Of a stretch of 64,000 bases of DNA, positions 24,673-35,116 are shown one piece after another (the first letter of the stretch is position 1; each line of letters opens with the position of its first letter). The notes under the pieces were generated by a model. That model was not told the origin of the DNA. It made no database searches and was given only the letters and a program-made list of their open reading frames with translations. The stretch comes from Carnobacterium maltaromaticum DSM 20342 (GTDB lineage: Bacteria > Bacillota > Bacilli > Lactobacillales > Carnobacteriaceae). The DNA lies in the NCBI RefSeq assembly GCF_000744945.1, contig NZ_JQMX01000001.1:620001-684000 (forward strand), written 5' to 3'. A program made the position numbers and the translations under genes.

Positions 24673-26629
24673 AATGAAAAAAATCACCCTAATTGGACAA
24701 CATTCTGAAAAAGAACAACTAATAAAATCTACGCAAGAATTACAGAATCTAGAGTTAGTTAACATAACAAAGTTACAAGAAAAAGAGAGTTTTTTACACT
24801 ATTATAATATGGATATGGCAGTAAACAGTCAAAAGGAAATAGAAAGTACGTTGCGGTTGATAGAGGAATCCTACGCTTTTATTCAGAAATTCAAGCTAAA
24901 AGCAAAAGGATTCTCTAATTACAGAATAGGTCGCAAACAATATGAATTCAATGAAATAGAGCAAATGGTTGAGAGTAGTGAACTACTAGAACTCTGTGAA
25001 GGACTTAAAATAGTTGAAAAAGAATTGCATCATCTAGATCAATTGCGTAAAAATAAAAACAATGAATTAGATTTCTTTACTCGTTGGAAGAAACTAACGT
25101 TTAATCCAAAGATACGCGAAGAATTGAATTATTTTATTATTTTAATTGGTACCGTTTCAGTGGATAATGGAATGAAATTAAAAACGAACCTTGCTGAAGA
25201 AAAGGATGTATATTTAGAAGAAATTTATCAAACTAGAGATGACATGGGCCTTGTTCTTTATTTTGATAAATTAGATTCCGCTAAAGTGGAAAAAATTACT
25301 CAAAGCCATCACTTTTCATCCCTAATCTATGATTATCCTAATGAACCAGTAGTTGAGTTGGAAAAATGTCAGCTTAATATTGCTGCGATTATAGAAAAAC
25401 AAAATAAATTAAAAAATAAAGTTAGTGAATACGTTAATCAAGCAGAGCTTTTAGAGTTAGGAATAGAGTACTATGTAAACTTTTTAGAAAGAGAAAAAGG
25501 AAAATCACTAGTAATGAATGGGCAACATCTTTTTATTTTGAGCGGGTGGCTAGAGTCAACAAAAATAGAAGAATTTAAAACATTATTATCTCTTGATATA
25601 GGTGAAGAGTCGTATGCTTTAATTGCGGAAGAAATTAGCCCAGCTGAAGTAAGCAAGGTACCAATTGTACTCACTAATAACGCAATTGTAGAACCTTTTG
25701 AAACCTTGACGGAGATGTATAGTATGCCTAAGTATGATGATGTAGACCCGACTCCTCTTTTGATGCCTTTTTATATGGTCTTTTTCGGGATGATGGTTGC
25801 GGATGTAGGATACGGTTTATTATTACTAATTGTTACCTTTCTAATACAACATTTTTTAAATTTAGATAGAGGGATCGCGAAGAACATCCGCTTTTTCTAT
25901 TTGCTTTCCTTTCCTACAATTTTATGGGGAGCAGTATACGGTTCATTTTTTGGTTATACACTGCCGTTTCAGCTGTTAAACCCGCAAAAAGATGTGAATA
26001 CAATCTTAATTACTTCTGTCGTTTTTGGCTTCATTCAACTAATCTTTGGGCTATGTGTAAACGGCACAGTTTTGTGGAGAAAAAAGCAAATCAGAAATGG
26101 ATATGTAGAGTCGTTTTCATGGGTTGGAATTTTATGTGGGATTGCTTTGATTACGCTAGAGCTATTAGTGTTTCCAAGTTATGCAGTATTCTTAATTGGG
26201 GCTAGTTTAATTGGGATTAATGTTTTTGGATTGCTACTATTTTCCACTTTAGGATCTAAAAATAAATTAGTAGGATTCGGGAGCGGCTTATATTCCTTAT
26301 ACGGAATTACGGGCTATGTAGGTGATTTAGTGAGCTACACAAGATTAATGGCACTAGGAATAGCGGGTGGAAGTATTGCTCAGGCTTTCAATTTAATCAT
26401 TGACTTATTGCCACCAATTGCCAAATTTACCGTTGGAATATTACTATTTGCATTACTACACTCTATTAATATTTTCTTAAGTTTCTTAAGCGCCTATGTG
26501 CATGGTGCGCGGTTACAATATGTTGAATTTTTTGGTAAATTTTATCAAGGTGGAGGAAGAGCTTTACAGCCTTTAAAGACCTATGAAAAATATATTTATT
26601 TAAAGAAACGTGAAATGAAATCAAAATAA
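24659..26629 (+). CDS. ntpI: V-type Na+-ATPase subunit NtpI (subunit a)
   Basis: The 656-residue protein has a soluble, coiled-coil N-terminal half (residues 1-320) and a C-terminal half of seven or eight membrane helices. The stator motif LVSYTRLMALGIAGG carries the conserved Arg that faces the rotor ring and releases the ion. PFYMVFFGMMVADVGYGLLL is the usual first membrane-domain signature. Together with NtpK it forms the ion path. Length is normal (E. hirae NtpI is about 660). Confidence 0.95.
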   Translation: MAIAEMKKITLIGQHSEKEQLIKSTQELQNLELVNITKLQEKESFLHYYNMDMAVNSQKEIESTLRLIEESYAFIQKFKLKAKGFSNYRIGRKQYEFNEIEQMVESSELLELCEGLKIVEKELHHLDQLRKNKNNELDFFTRWKKLTFNPKIREELNYFIILIGTVSVDNGMKLKTNLAEEKDVYLEEIYQTRDDMGLVLYFDKLDSAKVEKITQSHHFSSLIYDYPNEPVVELEKCQLNIAAIIEKQNKLKNKVSEYVNQAELLELGIEYYVNFLEREKGKSLVMNGQHLFILSGWLESTKIEEFKTLLSLDIGEESYALIAEEISPAEVSKVPIVLTNNAIVEPFETLTEMYSMPKYDDVDPTPLLMPFYMVFFGMMVADVGYGLLLLIVTFLIQHFLNLDRGIAKNIRFFYLLSFPTILWGAVYGSFFGYTLPFQLLNPQKDVNTILITSVVFGFIQLIFGLCVNGTVLWRKKQIRNGYVESFSWVGILCGIALITLELLVFPSYAVFLIGASLIGINVFGLLLFSTLGSKNKLVGFGSGLYSLYGITGYVGDLVSYTRLMALGIAGGSIAQAFNLIIDLLPPIAKFTVGILLFALLHSINIFLSFLSAYVHGARLQYVEFFGKFYQGGGRALQPLKTYEKYIYLKKREMKSK

Positions 26630-26659
26630 AGTATCTATTGTCTTAATTGAATAGATTAA

Positions 26660-27163
<504 letters not shown>

Positions 27164-27194
27164 TTAACTGTTTTGAATAAAAGGAGTGAAAAAA

Positions 27195-27779
27195 ATGTCA
27201 GATTTAACAAAACTTACAGAAAAAATGTTAAAGCGAATAGAGAATGAATCTGAAGAAAAAACTGCAAAAGCAAAAATTCAAGCTAAAGAGTTGTTATCTT
27301 CAGGAGAACGGCAATTAATGGATCAGTCTCATAGTGAAAAAGCAAAAATTGATGCAACTATTTTGAAGGATTATAACTTGAATTTAAATTCATATAAAAT
27401 AAAATTACGAAATAGATTGCTAGCTGAAAAACAACAAATTATTGAAGAAACATTTGAACAGGCATTGAAAAAAATGAAGGATTGGAATTCTACTGAGTTT
27501 CAAGACTTTCTAGAACATGCAATTAAGCAGTTTAGTACAGAAAAGAAAATTGAAGTTATATTAGGCAACAAATCCAGTGGCTATATTTCACAAGAATTTC
27601 TTCACGAGTTAGAAATAAAATCTAGTTTTTTAATAGTACTTTCGCAGGAAAAAATTGCTAATAAATCAGGTTTTATTTTAAGAATGGCTGGAATTGATTA
27701 TAATTTTTGCTTTGAAGATATTATAAAGACAAAAAAAGAAGATTTAATGCCTATGGTTTCAACTAAACTATTTAATTAG
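27195..27779 (+). CDS. ntpE: V-type Na+-ATPase subunit NtpE (peripheral stalk)
   Basis: The 194-residue chain has a long N-terminal helix rich in Lys, Glu and Ala (KTAKAKIQAKELLSSGERQL) and a globular C-terminal half ending KTKKEDLMPMVSTKLFN, as in subunit E, which clamps to the NtpA/NtpB head. AAGGAGTG precedes ATG 27195. Position between ntpK and ntpC matches E. hirae. Confidence 0.88.
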   Translation: MSDLTKLTEKMLKRIENESEEKTAKAKIQAKELLSSGERQLMDQSHSEKAKIDATILKDYNLNLNSYKIKLRNRLLAEKQQIIEETFEQALKKMKDWNSTEFQDFLEHAIKQFSTEKKIEVILGNKSSGYISQEFLHELEIKSSFLIVLSQEKIANKSGFILRMAGIDYNFCFEDIIKTKKEDLMPMVSTKLFN

Positions 27780-27796
27780 AAGGACGGAGGTCAGTT

Positions 27797-28801
27797 ATGA
27801 AAGCTACGGATTATGCTGGAACGAATGCGTTAATTCGTGTGTATGAAACACGCCTTTTAAGAAATGAACAGTTCGAAACGATGCTTCATGCAAGCAGTTT
27901 TGAAGAGGCCGTCAATGTTTTGAAAGATAGCTCATATCGACAGGATGTAGAAAAAATAAAAGAAAATAAAGACTATGAACTGTTAATAGACAATGAAATG
28001 CAACGAACATTTAAAGAATTATTTGAGATCAGTCCAGAACCACGTTTAATTGAGTTTTTTTCTTTACGATACTCTTATCATAATTTGAAAATTTTATTGA
28101 AGGCTAAGTTAGTAGGGGAGAATTTTGATTATTTATTACTAGATATTGGCAAAGAGCCGCTTTCAGCTTTACGTCACGTTGTTGAGGCGGGAAAATCTGA
28201 AGTACTTCACCCAATTATTATAGAAGCTTTGGAAGATGCGCTTGATTATTATGAAGAGTATCATAATATACAGGCGATAGATATCATTTTAGATCGTTTT
28301 TATTTTAGACATATTAAAGCGTTATCTCTAGAATTAAACGAACCAAAAATTATTGAATTAGCAAATCTATTTATCGATTTTAACAACCTTTCAATTCTAT
28401 GTAGAGCGATTGATCAAAAACAAACACGAAATTTTCTTCATGCTGTCTTATCAAGTTCTGGTGAGGTTTCTAAAGCAACTTTGATTGAGCTAGCTTCTGA
28501 GGATTTAGGGAGTTTGTCAAAAAAATTAATGAAATTGCCTTATAAGACTATTATTCAAGCAGCTACTAATTCGGAAACCAGACAAATATCGCCAATTAAA
28601 ATTGACTTAGAGACTGATAATTCGCTAATGAAGTTTTTTCAAATGGCGAAATTTGAAGTTTTTGGCCCTATGCCTATATTAGCCTATCTTTATGCAAAAC
28701 AAACCGAGGTAAGAAACCTAAGACTTATTTTAGTTGGGAAAAAAAATCAAATCCCGCAAGATTCTTTGAGAGAAAGGATGCGGTTGAACTATGGTGCATA
28801 A
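27797..28801 (+). CDS. ntpC: V-type Na+-ATPase subunit NtpC (subunit d/C)
   Basis: The 334-residue helical protein has the family opening TNALIRVYETRLLR, the central FFSLRYSYHNLKILLKAK and the tail AYLYAKQTEVRNLRLILVGK. It is the cap that joins the central stalk to the membrane ring. GGACGGAGG precedes ATG. The ntpG start lies inside its last codons. Confidence 0.92.
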   Translation: MKATDYAGTNALIRVYETRLLRNEQFETMLHASSFEEAVNVLKDSSYRQDVEKIKENKDYELLIDNEMQRTFKELFEISPEPRLIEFFSLRYSYHNLKILLKAKLVGENFDYLLLDIGKEPLSALRHVVEAGKSEVLHPIIIEALEDALDYYEEYHNIQAIDIILDRFYFRHIKALSLELNEPKIIELANLFIDFNNLSILCRAIDQKQTRNFLHAVLSSSGEVSKATLIELASEDLGSLSKKLMKLPYKTIIQAATNSETRQISPIKIDLETDNSLMKFFQMAKFEVFGPMPILAYLYAKQTEVRNLRLILVGKKNQIPQDSLRERMRLNYGA

Positions 28802-29102
28802 AATTGGAGTAATTGGAGACAAAGATTCAATCTTACCGTTTAAAATTCTTGGTTTTGATGTTTTTTATGCAGAAGATGCAGCTTCCGTTAGAATAATTAT
28901 TCCTAAGCTGGCAGAAGATAATTATGGAATTATCTATTTAACTGAGCAACTTGGAGCGTTAATACCAGAAACAATTAAACGTTATGATGAAAAAATTACT
29001 CCAGCTATTATTTTAATCCCCAATCATTTAGGTGTTTTAAATATTGGAAAAAATCGAATTCAAGAAAATGTAGAAAAAGCAGTTGGAAAAAATATTTTAT
29101 AG
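28791..29102 (+). CDS. ntpG: V-type Na+-ATPase subunit NtpG (subunit F)
   Basis: The 103-residue protein opens HKIGVIGDKDSILPFKILGF and has the Rossmann-like alternation of subunit F, including YGIIYLTEQLGALIPE. It binds the central stalk. It overlaps ntpC by 11 bases, which indicates coupled translation. Confidence 0.92.
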   Translation: MVHKIGVIGDKDSILPFKILGFDVFYAEDAASVRIIIPKLAEDNYGIIYLTEQLGALIPETIKRYDEKITPAIILIPNHLGVLNIGKNRIQENVEKAVGKNIL

Positions 29103-29117
29103 TAGGGGGATATTGGT

Positions 29118-30902
29118 TTGAAAAAAGGTGAAATCATTAAAGTCTCAGGTCCTTTAATTATGGCTAAAGGTATGGAAGAAGCGAATATTCAAGATATTTG
29201 TCAAGTCGGTAAAATTGGATTAATTGGTGAAATTATTGAAATGCGAGGAGATGTCGCCTCTATTCAAGTCTATGAAGAAACGTCAGGGGTAGGTCCAGGC
29301 GAACCCGTCACGACAACTGGTAATGCGTTATCTGTTGAATTGGGCCCTGGTTTAATTGCTCAAATGTTTGATGGAATCCAACGTCCTTTAAAAGAATTTA
29401 TGGAAGTGACAAAAAGTGATTTTTTAGTTCGTGGTATTTCAATCGAAGCATTAGACCATGAAAAAAAATGGTTGTTTGAACCAGTTTTAGAACTAGGAAT
29501 GGATGTTTCTAGCGGAGATGTTATTGGAATCGTTCAAGAAACTAAAGTGATTGTGCATAAAATAATGGTTCCTAATGGAATAAGTGGAAAAATAGTTGCA
29601 TTAGAAGCTGGACATTTCAATTTAAAGGAAACAGTCTATGCCCTTGAAACTCCCAGTGGATTAAAAGAATTTACAATGATGCAAAAATGGCCCGTTCGAC
29701 GTGCCCGACCGATTGCTAAGAAATTAAACCCAACAGAACCGATGACAACAGGGCAAAGAGTTATTGATACTTTTTTTCCAGTAGTTAAGGGTGGAGCTGC
29801 AGCGGTTCCGGGACCATTTGGTGCTGGGAAAACAGTTGTACAGCATCAAATAGCTAAGTGGAGCGATGTAGAAATTGTTGTGTATGTTGGGTGTGGAGAA
29901 CGTGGGAATGAAATGACTGATGTAATAAATGAATTCCCAGAGTTGATTGATCCTAATACTGGAGAGTCTTTGATGGAACGGACGATTCTCATAGCCAATA
30001 CCTCCAATATGCCAGTAGCTGCCAGAGAAGCTTCTATTTATACTGGTATTACAATTGCTGAATATTTTCGAGACATGGGCTATAGTGTGGCAATTATGGC
30101 AGATTCTACTTCGCGTTGGGCAGAGGCATTACGTGAAATGTCTGGTCGTTTAGAAGAAATGCCTGGAGATGAAGGGTATCCTGCATACTTAGGTAGTCGA
30201 ATAGCAGAATACTATGAGCGAGCAGGTTTAGCTATTGCTTTGGGTTCAGAGAAACGTCAAGGGAGTATTACCGCTATCGGAGCTGTATCTCCACCAGGAG
30301 GAGATATTTCAGAGCCAGTTACTCAAAATACGTTACGGATTGTTAAAGTCTTTTGGGGATTAGATTCAATTTTAGCTCAAAAACGTCATTTTCCCTCCAT
30401 TAACTGGTTAAGTTCTTATTCGCTGTATTTGCCAGAAGTTGGTAAGTTTAATAATCAAGCATTAAATATGGGTTGGAGTGAGATGGTTACAAATGCTATG
30501 AGTATTTTACAAGAGGAATCTCAGTTAGAAGAGATTGTTCGTTTAGTTGGACTAGATTCATTGTCAGAAAAAGATCGTCTTACTTTAAGCATTGCAAAAT
30601 CTATACGTGAAGATTATCTCCAACAAAATGCATTTGATGACGTAGATACTTATACCTCGCGTCAAAAACAAGCCTATATGTTGGAACTTATTTTATATTT
30701 TGGAGAAGAAGCACGAAATGCAATGAATCTAGGGGCTTACCTGTCAGAAATATTGGAAGGGACGCTTCAATTGAGAGATAAGATTTCTCGTAGCAAATAT
30801 ATATCAGAATCTGAATTAACAAAGTTTGATTTAATCAAAACTGAAATAAAACAAGTGCTTAAAGAAATTGTAGCTAATGGAGGGATGGATAATCATGCTT
30901 AA
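29118..30902 (+). CDS. ntpA: V-type Na+-ATPase catalytic subunit NtpA
   Basis: The 594-residue catalytic subunit has the P-loop GPFGAGKTV at about residues 232-240, the catalytic Glu in [12 protein letters not shown], and the Walker B region [20 protein letters not shown]. The 'non-homologous' insert special to A subunits lies before the P-loop. TTG 29118 is the start, 10 bases after GGGGGAT. Length equals that of E. hirae NtpA (593). Confidence 0.96.
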   Translation: MKKGEIIKVSGPLIMAKGMEEANIQDICQVGKIGLIGEIIEMRGDVASIQVYEETSGVGPGEPVTTTGNALSVELGPGLIAQMFDGIQRPLKEFMEVTKSDFLVRGISIEALDHEKKWLFEPVLELGMDVSSGDVIGIVQETKVIVHKIMVPNGISGKIVALEAGHFNLKETVYALETPSGLKEFTMMQKWPVRRARPIAKKLNPTEPMTTGQRVIDTFFPVVKGGAAAVPGPFGAGKTVVQHQIAKWSDVEIVVYVGCGERGNEMTDVINEFPELIDPNTGESLMERTILIANTSNMPVAAREASIYTGITIAEYFRDMGYSVAIMADSTSRWAEALREMSGRLEEMPGDEGYPAYLGSRIAEYYERAGLAIALGSEKRQGSITAIGAVSPPGGDISEPVTQNTLRIVKVFWGLDSILAQKRHFPSINWLSSYSLYLPEVGKFNNQALNMGWSEMVTNAMSILQEESQLEEIVRLVGLDSLSEKDRLTLSIAKSIREDYLQQNAFDDVDTYTSRQKQAYMLELILYFGEEARNAMNLGAYLSEILEGTLQLRDKISRSKYISESELTKFDLIKTEIKQVLKEIVANGGMDNHA

Positions 30903-32271
30903 AGAGTACAGAACAATAAATGAAATAGTCGGTCCTTTGATGGCGGTTGAAAAAGTTAACGGAGTAAAATATGATGAATTAGTTGAAATTCAGATGCAAA
31001 ATGGTGAGGTTAGACACGGACAAGTGTTAGAGGTTGATGGAGATACAGCTATGGTTCAAATATTTGAAGGCTCTGATGGAATTAACTTAAAAAATTCAAA
31101 GGTCCGATTTTTGGGGCGTCCTCTTTCGTTAGCTGTTTCTGAAGACATGGTTGGCCGTGTTTTTGATGGTATGGGGCGTGTGAAGGATGAAGGTCCAGAT
31201 TTGATTCCAGAAAAACGTTTAGATGTAAATGGTGAGGCAATCAACCCTATGGCACGAGATTATCCGAATGAGTTTATTCAAACTGGAATTTCTGCTATTG
31301 ATCATTTAAATACATTAGTCCGCGGTCAAAAATTGCCAGTTTTTTCAGGTTCGGGGTTGCCTCATAAAGAATTAGCAGCTCAAATAGCTAGGCAGGCAAC
31401 AGTACCAAATAGTGAAGATACATTTGCAGTTGTATTTGCAGCAATTGGAATCACTTTTGAGGAAGCAGAATATTTTATGGAAGATTTTCGTAAAACTGGG
31501 GCAATTGATCGATCAGTTATGTTTATTAATTTGGCCAATGATCCTGCTATTGAACGTATCGCAACACCCAAAATGGCTTTGACAGCGGCAGAGTATTTAG
31601 CCTATGAAAAAGGGATGCAAGTTTTGGTTATTATGACAGATATGACGAATTATTGTGAAGCCTTGAGAGAAATTTCTGCTGCACGTCGTGAAGTACCAGG
31701 GCGTCGAGGGTATCCAGGGTATTTATATACAAATTTAGCAACATTATATGAACGTGCTGGGCGGTTGAAGGGGAAAAAAGGTTCTGTTACCCAAATACCA
31801 ATTTTAACTATGCCAGAGGATGATAAGACACATCCCATTCCTGATTTAACAGGATATATAACCGAAGGTCAAATTATTTTATCTCGTGAGTTATATAAAA
31901 GTGGTATACAACCTCCTATTGATGTATTGCCTTCTTTATCACGTTTGAAGGATAAAGGAACAGGAGAAGGGAAAACACGTCACGATCATGCCGCCACAAT
32001 GAATCAATTATTTGCTGCATATGCAGAAGGAAAGCAAGCCAAAGAATTAGCTGTTGTACTTGGTGAATCGGCACTTTCCAAAGTTGATAAATTATATGCA
32101 CTTTTTGCTGAACGCTTTGAAAAAGAATACATTAATCAAGGTTTTACTACAAATAGAACAATTGAAGAGACGTTGGACTTAGGATGGGAACTGCTGTCAA
32201 TTTTACCAAGAACAGAATTGAAGAGAATTAAAGATGAGTTGCTAGATCAATTTTTATTAAAGGGAGAGTGA
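30895..32271 (+). CDS. ntpB: V-type Na+-ATPase regulatory subunit NtpB
   Basis: The 458-residue subunit lacks a P-loop, having [17 protein letters not shown] in its place, as expected of the non-catalytic B subunit. [20 protein letters not shown] is the conserved segment whose Arg completes the catalytic site of NtpA. ATG 30895 follows GGAGGGATGG and overlaps the ntpA stop (ATGCTTAA); the ATG at 30877 lies upstream of that site. The length is identical to E. hirae NtpB. Confidence 0.96.
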   Translation: MLKEYRTINEIVGPLMAVEKVNGVKYDELVEIQMQNGEVRHGQVLEVDGDTAMVQIFEGSDGINLKNSKVRFLGRPLSLAVSEDMVGRVFDGMGRVKDEGPDLIPEKRLDVNGEAINPMARDYPNEFIQTGISAIDHLNTLVRGQKLPVFSGSGLPHKELAAQIARQATVPNSEDTFAVVFAAIGITFEEAEYFMEDFRKTGAIDRSVMFINLANDPAIERIATPKMALTAAEYLAYEKGMQVLVIMTDMTNYCEALREISAARREVPGRRGYPGYLYTNLATLYERAGRLKGKKGSVTQIPILTMPEDDKTHPIPDLTGYITEGQIILSRELYKSGIQPPIDVLPSLSRLKDKGTGEGKTRHDHAATMNQLFAAYAEGKQAKELAVVLGESALSKVDKLYALFAERFEKEYINQGFTTNRTIEETLDLGWELLSILPRTELKRIKDELLDQFLLKGE

Positions 32272-32278
32272 AACTACT

Positions 32279-32905
32279 GTGGTACGTTTAAATGTAAATC
32301 CTACACGTATGGAGCTTTCAAAATTAAAAAAAAGATTAACAACGGCAACGAGAGGGCATAAGCTGCTTAAAGATAAGCAAGATGAATTAATGCGTCGTTT
32401 TATTATTTTAGTCAGACAAAATAACCTGTTAAGAAGCGATGTTGAAAATTCCTTAATTACAAGTATGCAATCGTTTGTTATGGCAAAGGCTCTTTTGAAT
32501 GAAAAGTTTATTGAAGGATTAGTAGTAGTTCCTGCAAGAAAAGTAATCGTAGATATTTATGAAAAAAACATAATGAATGTAGAAGTACCTGTGATGAATT
32601 TTTCTTATCCAGAGGCTGAAAAAGAGTTACCCTATGGTTATCTAAACTCGAATAGTGAATTAGATCAATCAATTGATGAGCTATCGCAAATTTTACCGAA
32701 ATTACTGGAGTTAGCAGAGATAGAGAAAACATGTCAATTACTTGCTGACGAAATAGAAAAAACTAGACGACGAGTAAATGCGTTAGAGTATATGACGATT
32801 CCTAAACTAAAAGAAACAATTCGTTATATACAAATGAAACTTGAAGAAAATGAACGCGCAAATATTACACGGTTAATGAAAGTAAAAGATATGGGAATAA
32901 AATAG
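32279..32905 (+). CDS. ntpD: V-type Na+-ATPase subunit NtpD (central rotor shaft)
   Basis: The 208-residue protein is two long helices: N-terminal [20 protein letters not shown] and C-terminal [20 protein letters not shown], the coiled-coil axle of the motor. GTG 32279 starts it, 12 bases after AGGGAGAG. It closes the operon; the ntpH and ntpJ genes found after ntpD in E. hirae are absent. Confidence 0.95.
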   Translation: MVRLNVNPTRMELSKLKKRLTTATRGHKLLKDKQDELMRRFIILVRQNNLLRSDVENSLITSMQSFVMAKALLNEKFIEGLVVVPARKVIVDIYEKNIMNVEVPVMNFSYPEAEKELPYGYLNSNSELDQSIDELSQILPKLLELAEIEKTCQLLADEIEKTRRRVNALEYMTIPKLKETIRYIQMKLEENERANITRLMKVKDMGIK

Positions 32906-33147
32906 GAGTATTCAAAAATAAATTCCAGCTACATTATGCGATTGATTTGTTATGATAATGAGCATAAAAACGTAGCAAAGCATGATGGGAATTTAGAACA
33001 CAGCTAAACCTTTAATTAGTGACAAACAAAATATTATAGAGGATCAGAGAAGTAATAAAGGTTATAGAAATAACATGAAAAGTGATTTAATTAAATTTTA
33101 AATTTTAATTTTTCAGGATAGTCCAATTAATTATTCAAGGAGGTAAC

Positions 33148-34146
33148 ATGGGTAAATTTCAATTCATAAAAAAAGTAGAACAAATGATTACGCCAAAAGA
33201 TACTGCAACTCTACAGGTCATGGCACCTTTAAGTAAGTTAATACCAAAAAGATTTCAAAATGCAGTCATGAACTATTCTGCACAGAAAAATCCTTATATG
33301 GGTTTTGTTGTGGAGCCATACAGTACATTTTTGTGCTATGAAATTTTAGATTTGAAATGGGCAGAAAGTCTTATACCAGATGATTTTGAATTGATAAAAA
33401 CAAAAATTTTTTCCGATGGTGAACCAAAGTATTATATGATTTTTGGAACGTTTAATGTTCATACAAGTGCTTTTTGGGGCACACGTTTAGAGGTGAATAT
33501 TATTGCGAAAAATAATAAGACTAATTTATTAAGTTGGGTTATTATTGATTATGATACGAACACGTTGAGTCATGATAAATTAAACGGTGTTGTTGAATCA
33601 ACGACTGAAAAAGTTGTTTTTACAACAGATTATGAAGGTACTATTATTGCGGATATTGAAAATAAAGAAAAAGAGCGTTCTTTGATATTTGATTTAAGTA
33701 CACAAAATTCAACAGAAAAATTATTAGATAGTCGCTTATGGTTGGAAGGAAACTTGTCTGTTGCATACGGGCGTGATATTTCTCAAAATACCAATGAAGC
33801 CTTTTCATTAAAATTTAACCAAAAAGAAGTTGAAAAAGGGTACCGTGTTCCGCTAAAGCAAGTGAATATTATAAAAAATAATTGGTTTGGAGGGTTGTGT
33901 CAGAATGAGCCAGATGAAGTTGTTTATTTTCCATATGCACAACACTATCTATCAGATAGTCCAGGGTATTATAGTGATATTCGCAGTCAAGAGCAGATGG
34001 TTGAAGCTTATGAAAACTTGGTTTTAGATAGTATACCTGATTATTCCTCAGAAATTCATAGAAAGACAATTAAAGTAGCTGTTGTTTTTAATGTTTTTTT
34101 TGTATCGACATTGATATTCTTACTTTTAAAAAAAAGAAATGATTAA
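33148..34146 (+). CDS. Uncharacterised protein with C-terminal membrane anchor, possibly ADC/DUF2071-like fold
   Basis: The 332-residue protein has no signal peptide, a mostly beta-strand body, and one C-terminal hydrophobic helix (VAVVFNVFFVSTLIFLLL) with a basic tail KKRND, so it should hang in the cytoplasm from the membrane. The stretch LDLKWAESLIPDDFELIKTK and the strand pattern after it recall the acetoacetate-decarboxylase/DUF2071 superfamily, but I see no catalytic Lys context, and this is weak. AAGGAGG precedes ATG. It follows the ntp operon with a 240-bp gap and may be separate from it. Confidence 0.5.
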   Translation: MGKFQFIKKVEQMITPKDTATLQVMAPLSKLIPKRFQNAVMNYSAQKNPYMGFVVEPYSTFLCYEILDLKWAESLIPDDFELIKTKIFSDGEPKYYMIFGTFNVHTSAFWGTRLEVNIIAKNNKTNLLSWVIIDYDTNTLSHDKLNGVVESTTEKVVFTTDYEGTIIADIENKEKERSLIFDLSTQNSTEKLLDSRLWLEGNLSVAYGRDISQNTNEAFSLKFNQKEVEKGYRVPLKQVNIIKNNWFGGLCQNEPDEVVYFPYAQHYLSDSPGYYSDIRSQEQMVEAYENLVLDSIPDYSSEIHRKTIKVAVVFNVFFVSTLIFLLLKKRND

Positions 34147-35048
34147 TCGAATCATCAGTTGAATGCTGTCTTTATGATGACATTGTAGCAGAGAGCACTG
34201 ATGGCATTGGTCTATAGTATTTATTATGTGTCATGAATTTAAGGAGCTAGAATATTGTACCTGTGTGTTTCGTCTGGATTGTTTTTTTATACCATTTTGT
34301 AACGTACACAAAATATTTAAAACTCCCAAAAAAGATTGTCACAACTTTTTTGGGAGTTATTTTAAATCGTTCCGAGGATGGATTAACTCTGCTTAAAAGT
34401 CTAATAGATAATGTATTAGACTTTTATCATTTTATAAAAATTAAAGAAACCTAAGTTTGTAGTTAGGGGTTGGTAAGGGAAAGATTAACCTGTATCAGAA
34501 GTATATGCGATAGATAAATATTTAGTTTCAAAGTAGATTCCTTCTAAGCAATTAATTAAGTAAGATACTGCAACTACTACTCTTGAAAATATGAGTTTAA
34601 AAAAATTTAGAAGAGTGGGTACAGAGAATGAAACAGCTGAACCAGTTATTATTTTTATCCAGTCGTTTACTTAGAGAATTTATAGCAGTTATATATAAAT
34701 GATGGTTTATGATAGTTGTTCTATTAGAAGTATCAATTTTTGTAACAAGTATTAGGTATTGATGAATAATAGTTAATGCTTATAAAAGATTATCCCAATA
34801 ATAGAATTAATCTTTTTGAGCATTGCAATGTATCTGTTTGTTGAACTAACTAATTTTTTATAGAAATAAATGTAAATATTATGTTTACAAAAATAATCTT
34901 ATTAAATACTAGATTAGGAATTAATCATATGAAATCATTTATAAATACAGGTTGCATGTGATTTTAATTTTTCAATTTCATACTTTTTAAAATCTACTAA
35001 TGTTTTTCTACATAAGAGGACAATAGCAAAATAATACTTTGAAAACTA
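34147..35048. other. 900-bp gene-free region with two strong hairpins
   Basis: No convincing gene is seen. At 34321-34358 the arms AACTCCCAAAAAAG and CTTTTTTGGGAGTT pair perfectly around 10 nt and look like a terminator. At 34395-34425 AAAAGTCTAATA and TATTAGACTTTT form a second one. The remainder is A+T-rich and featureless. Confidence 0.5.
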
Positions 35049-35077
35049 TTGACAAAAAAAAGGTAGTATGTTAAGTT
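35049..35077 (+). promoter_or_regulatory. Promoter of the Mga-like regulator gene
   Basis: TTGACA, 17-bp spacer, TAAGTT. The run from -35 to -10 matches that of the ntp promoter nearly base for base (TTGACA, A-run, G-T-rich, GTATGTTAA.TTT), but the long palindrome and the leader RNA are lacking. Confidence 0.6.
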
Positions 35078-35116
35078 TTTAAAATTATATATTAAGAAAA
35101 ATAAGGAGTGATTTGA

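Noticed and set aside
34263..34454. 63-codon frame in the gene-free region after the orphan membrane protein
   Set aside because: It reads through two strong terminator-like hairpins, has no ribosome site, and has a composition driven by A+T bias.
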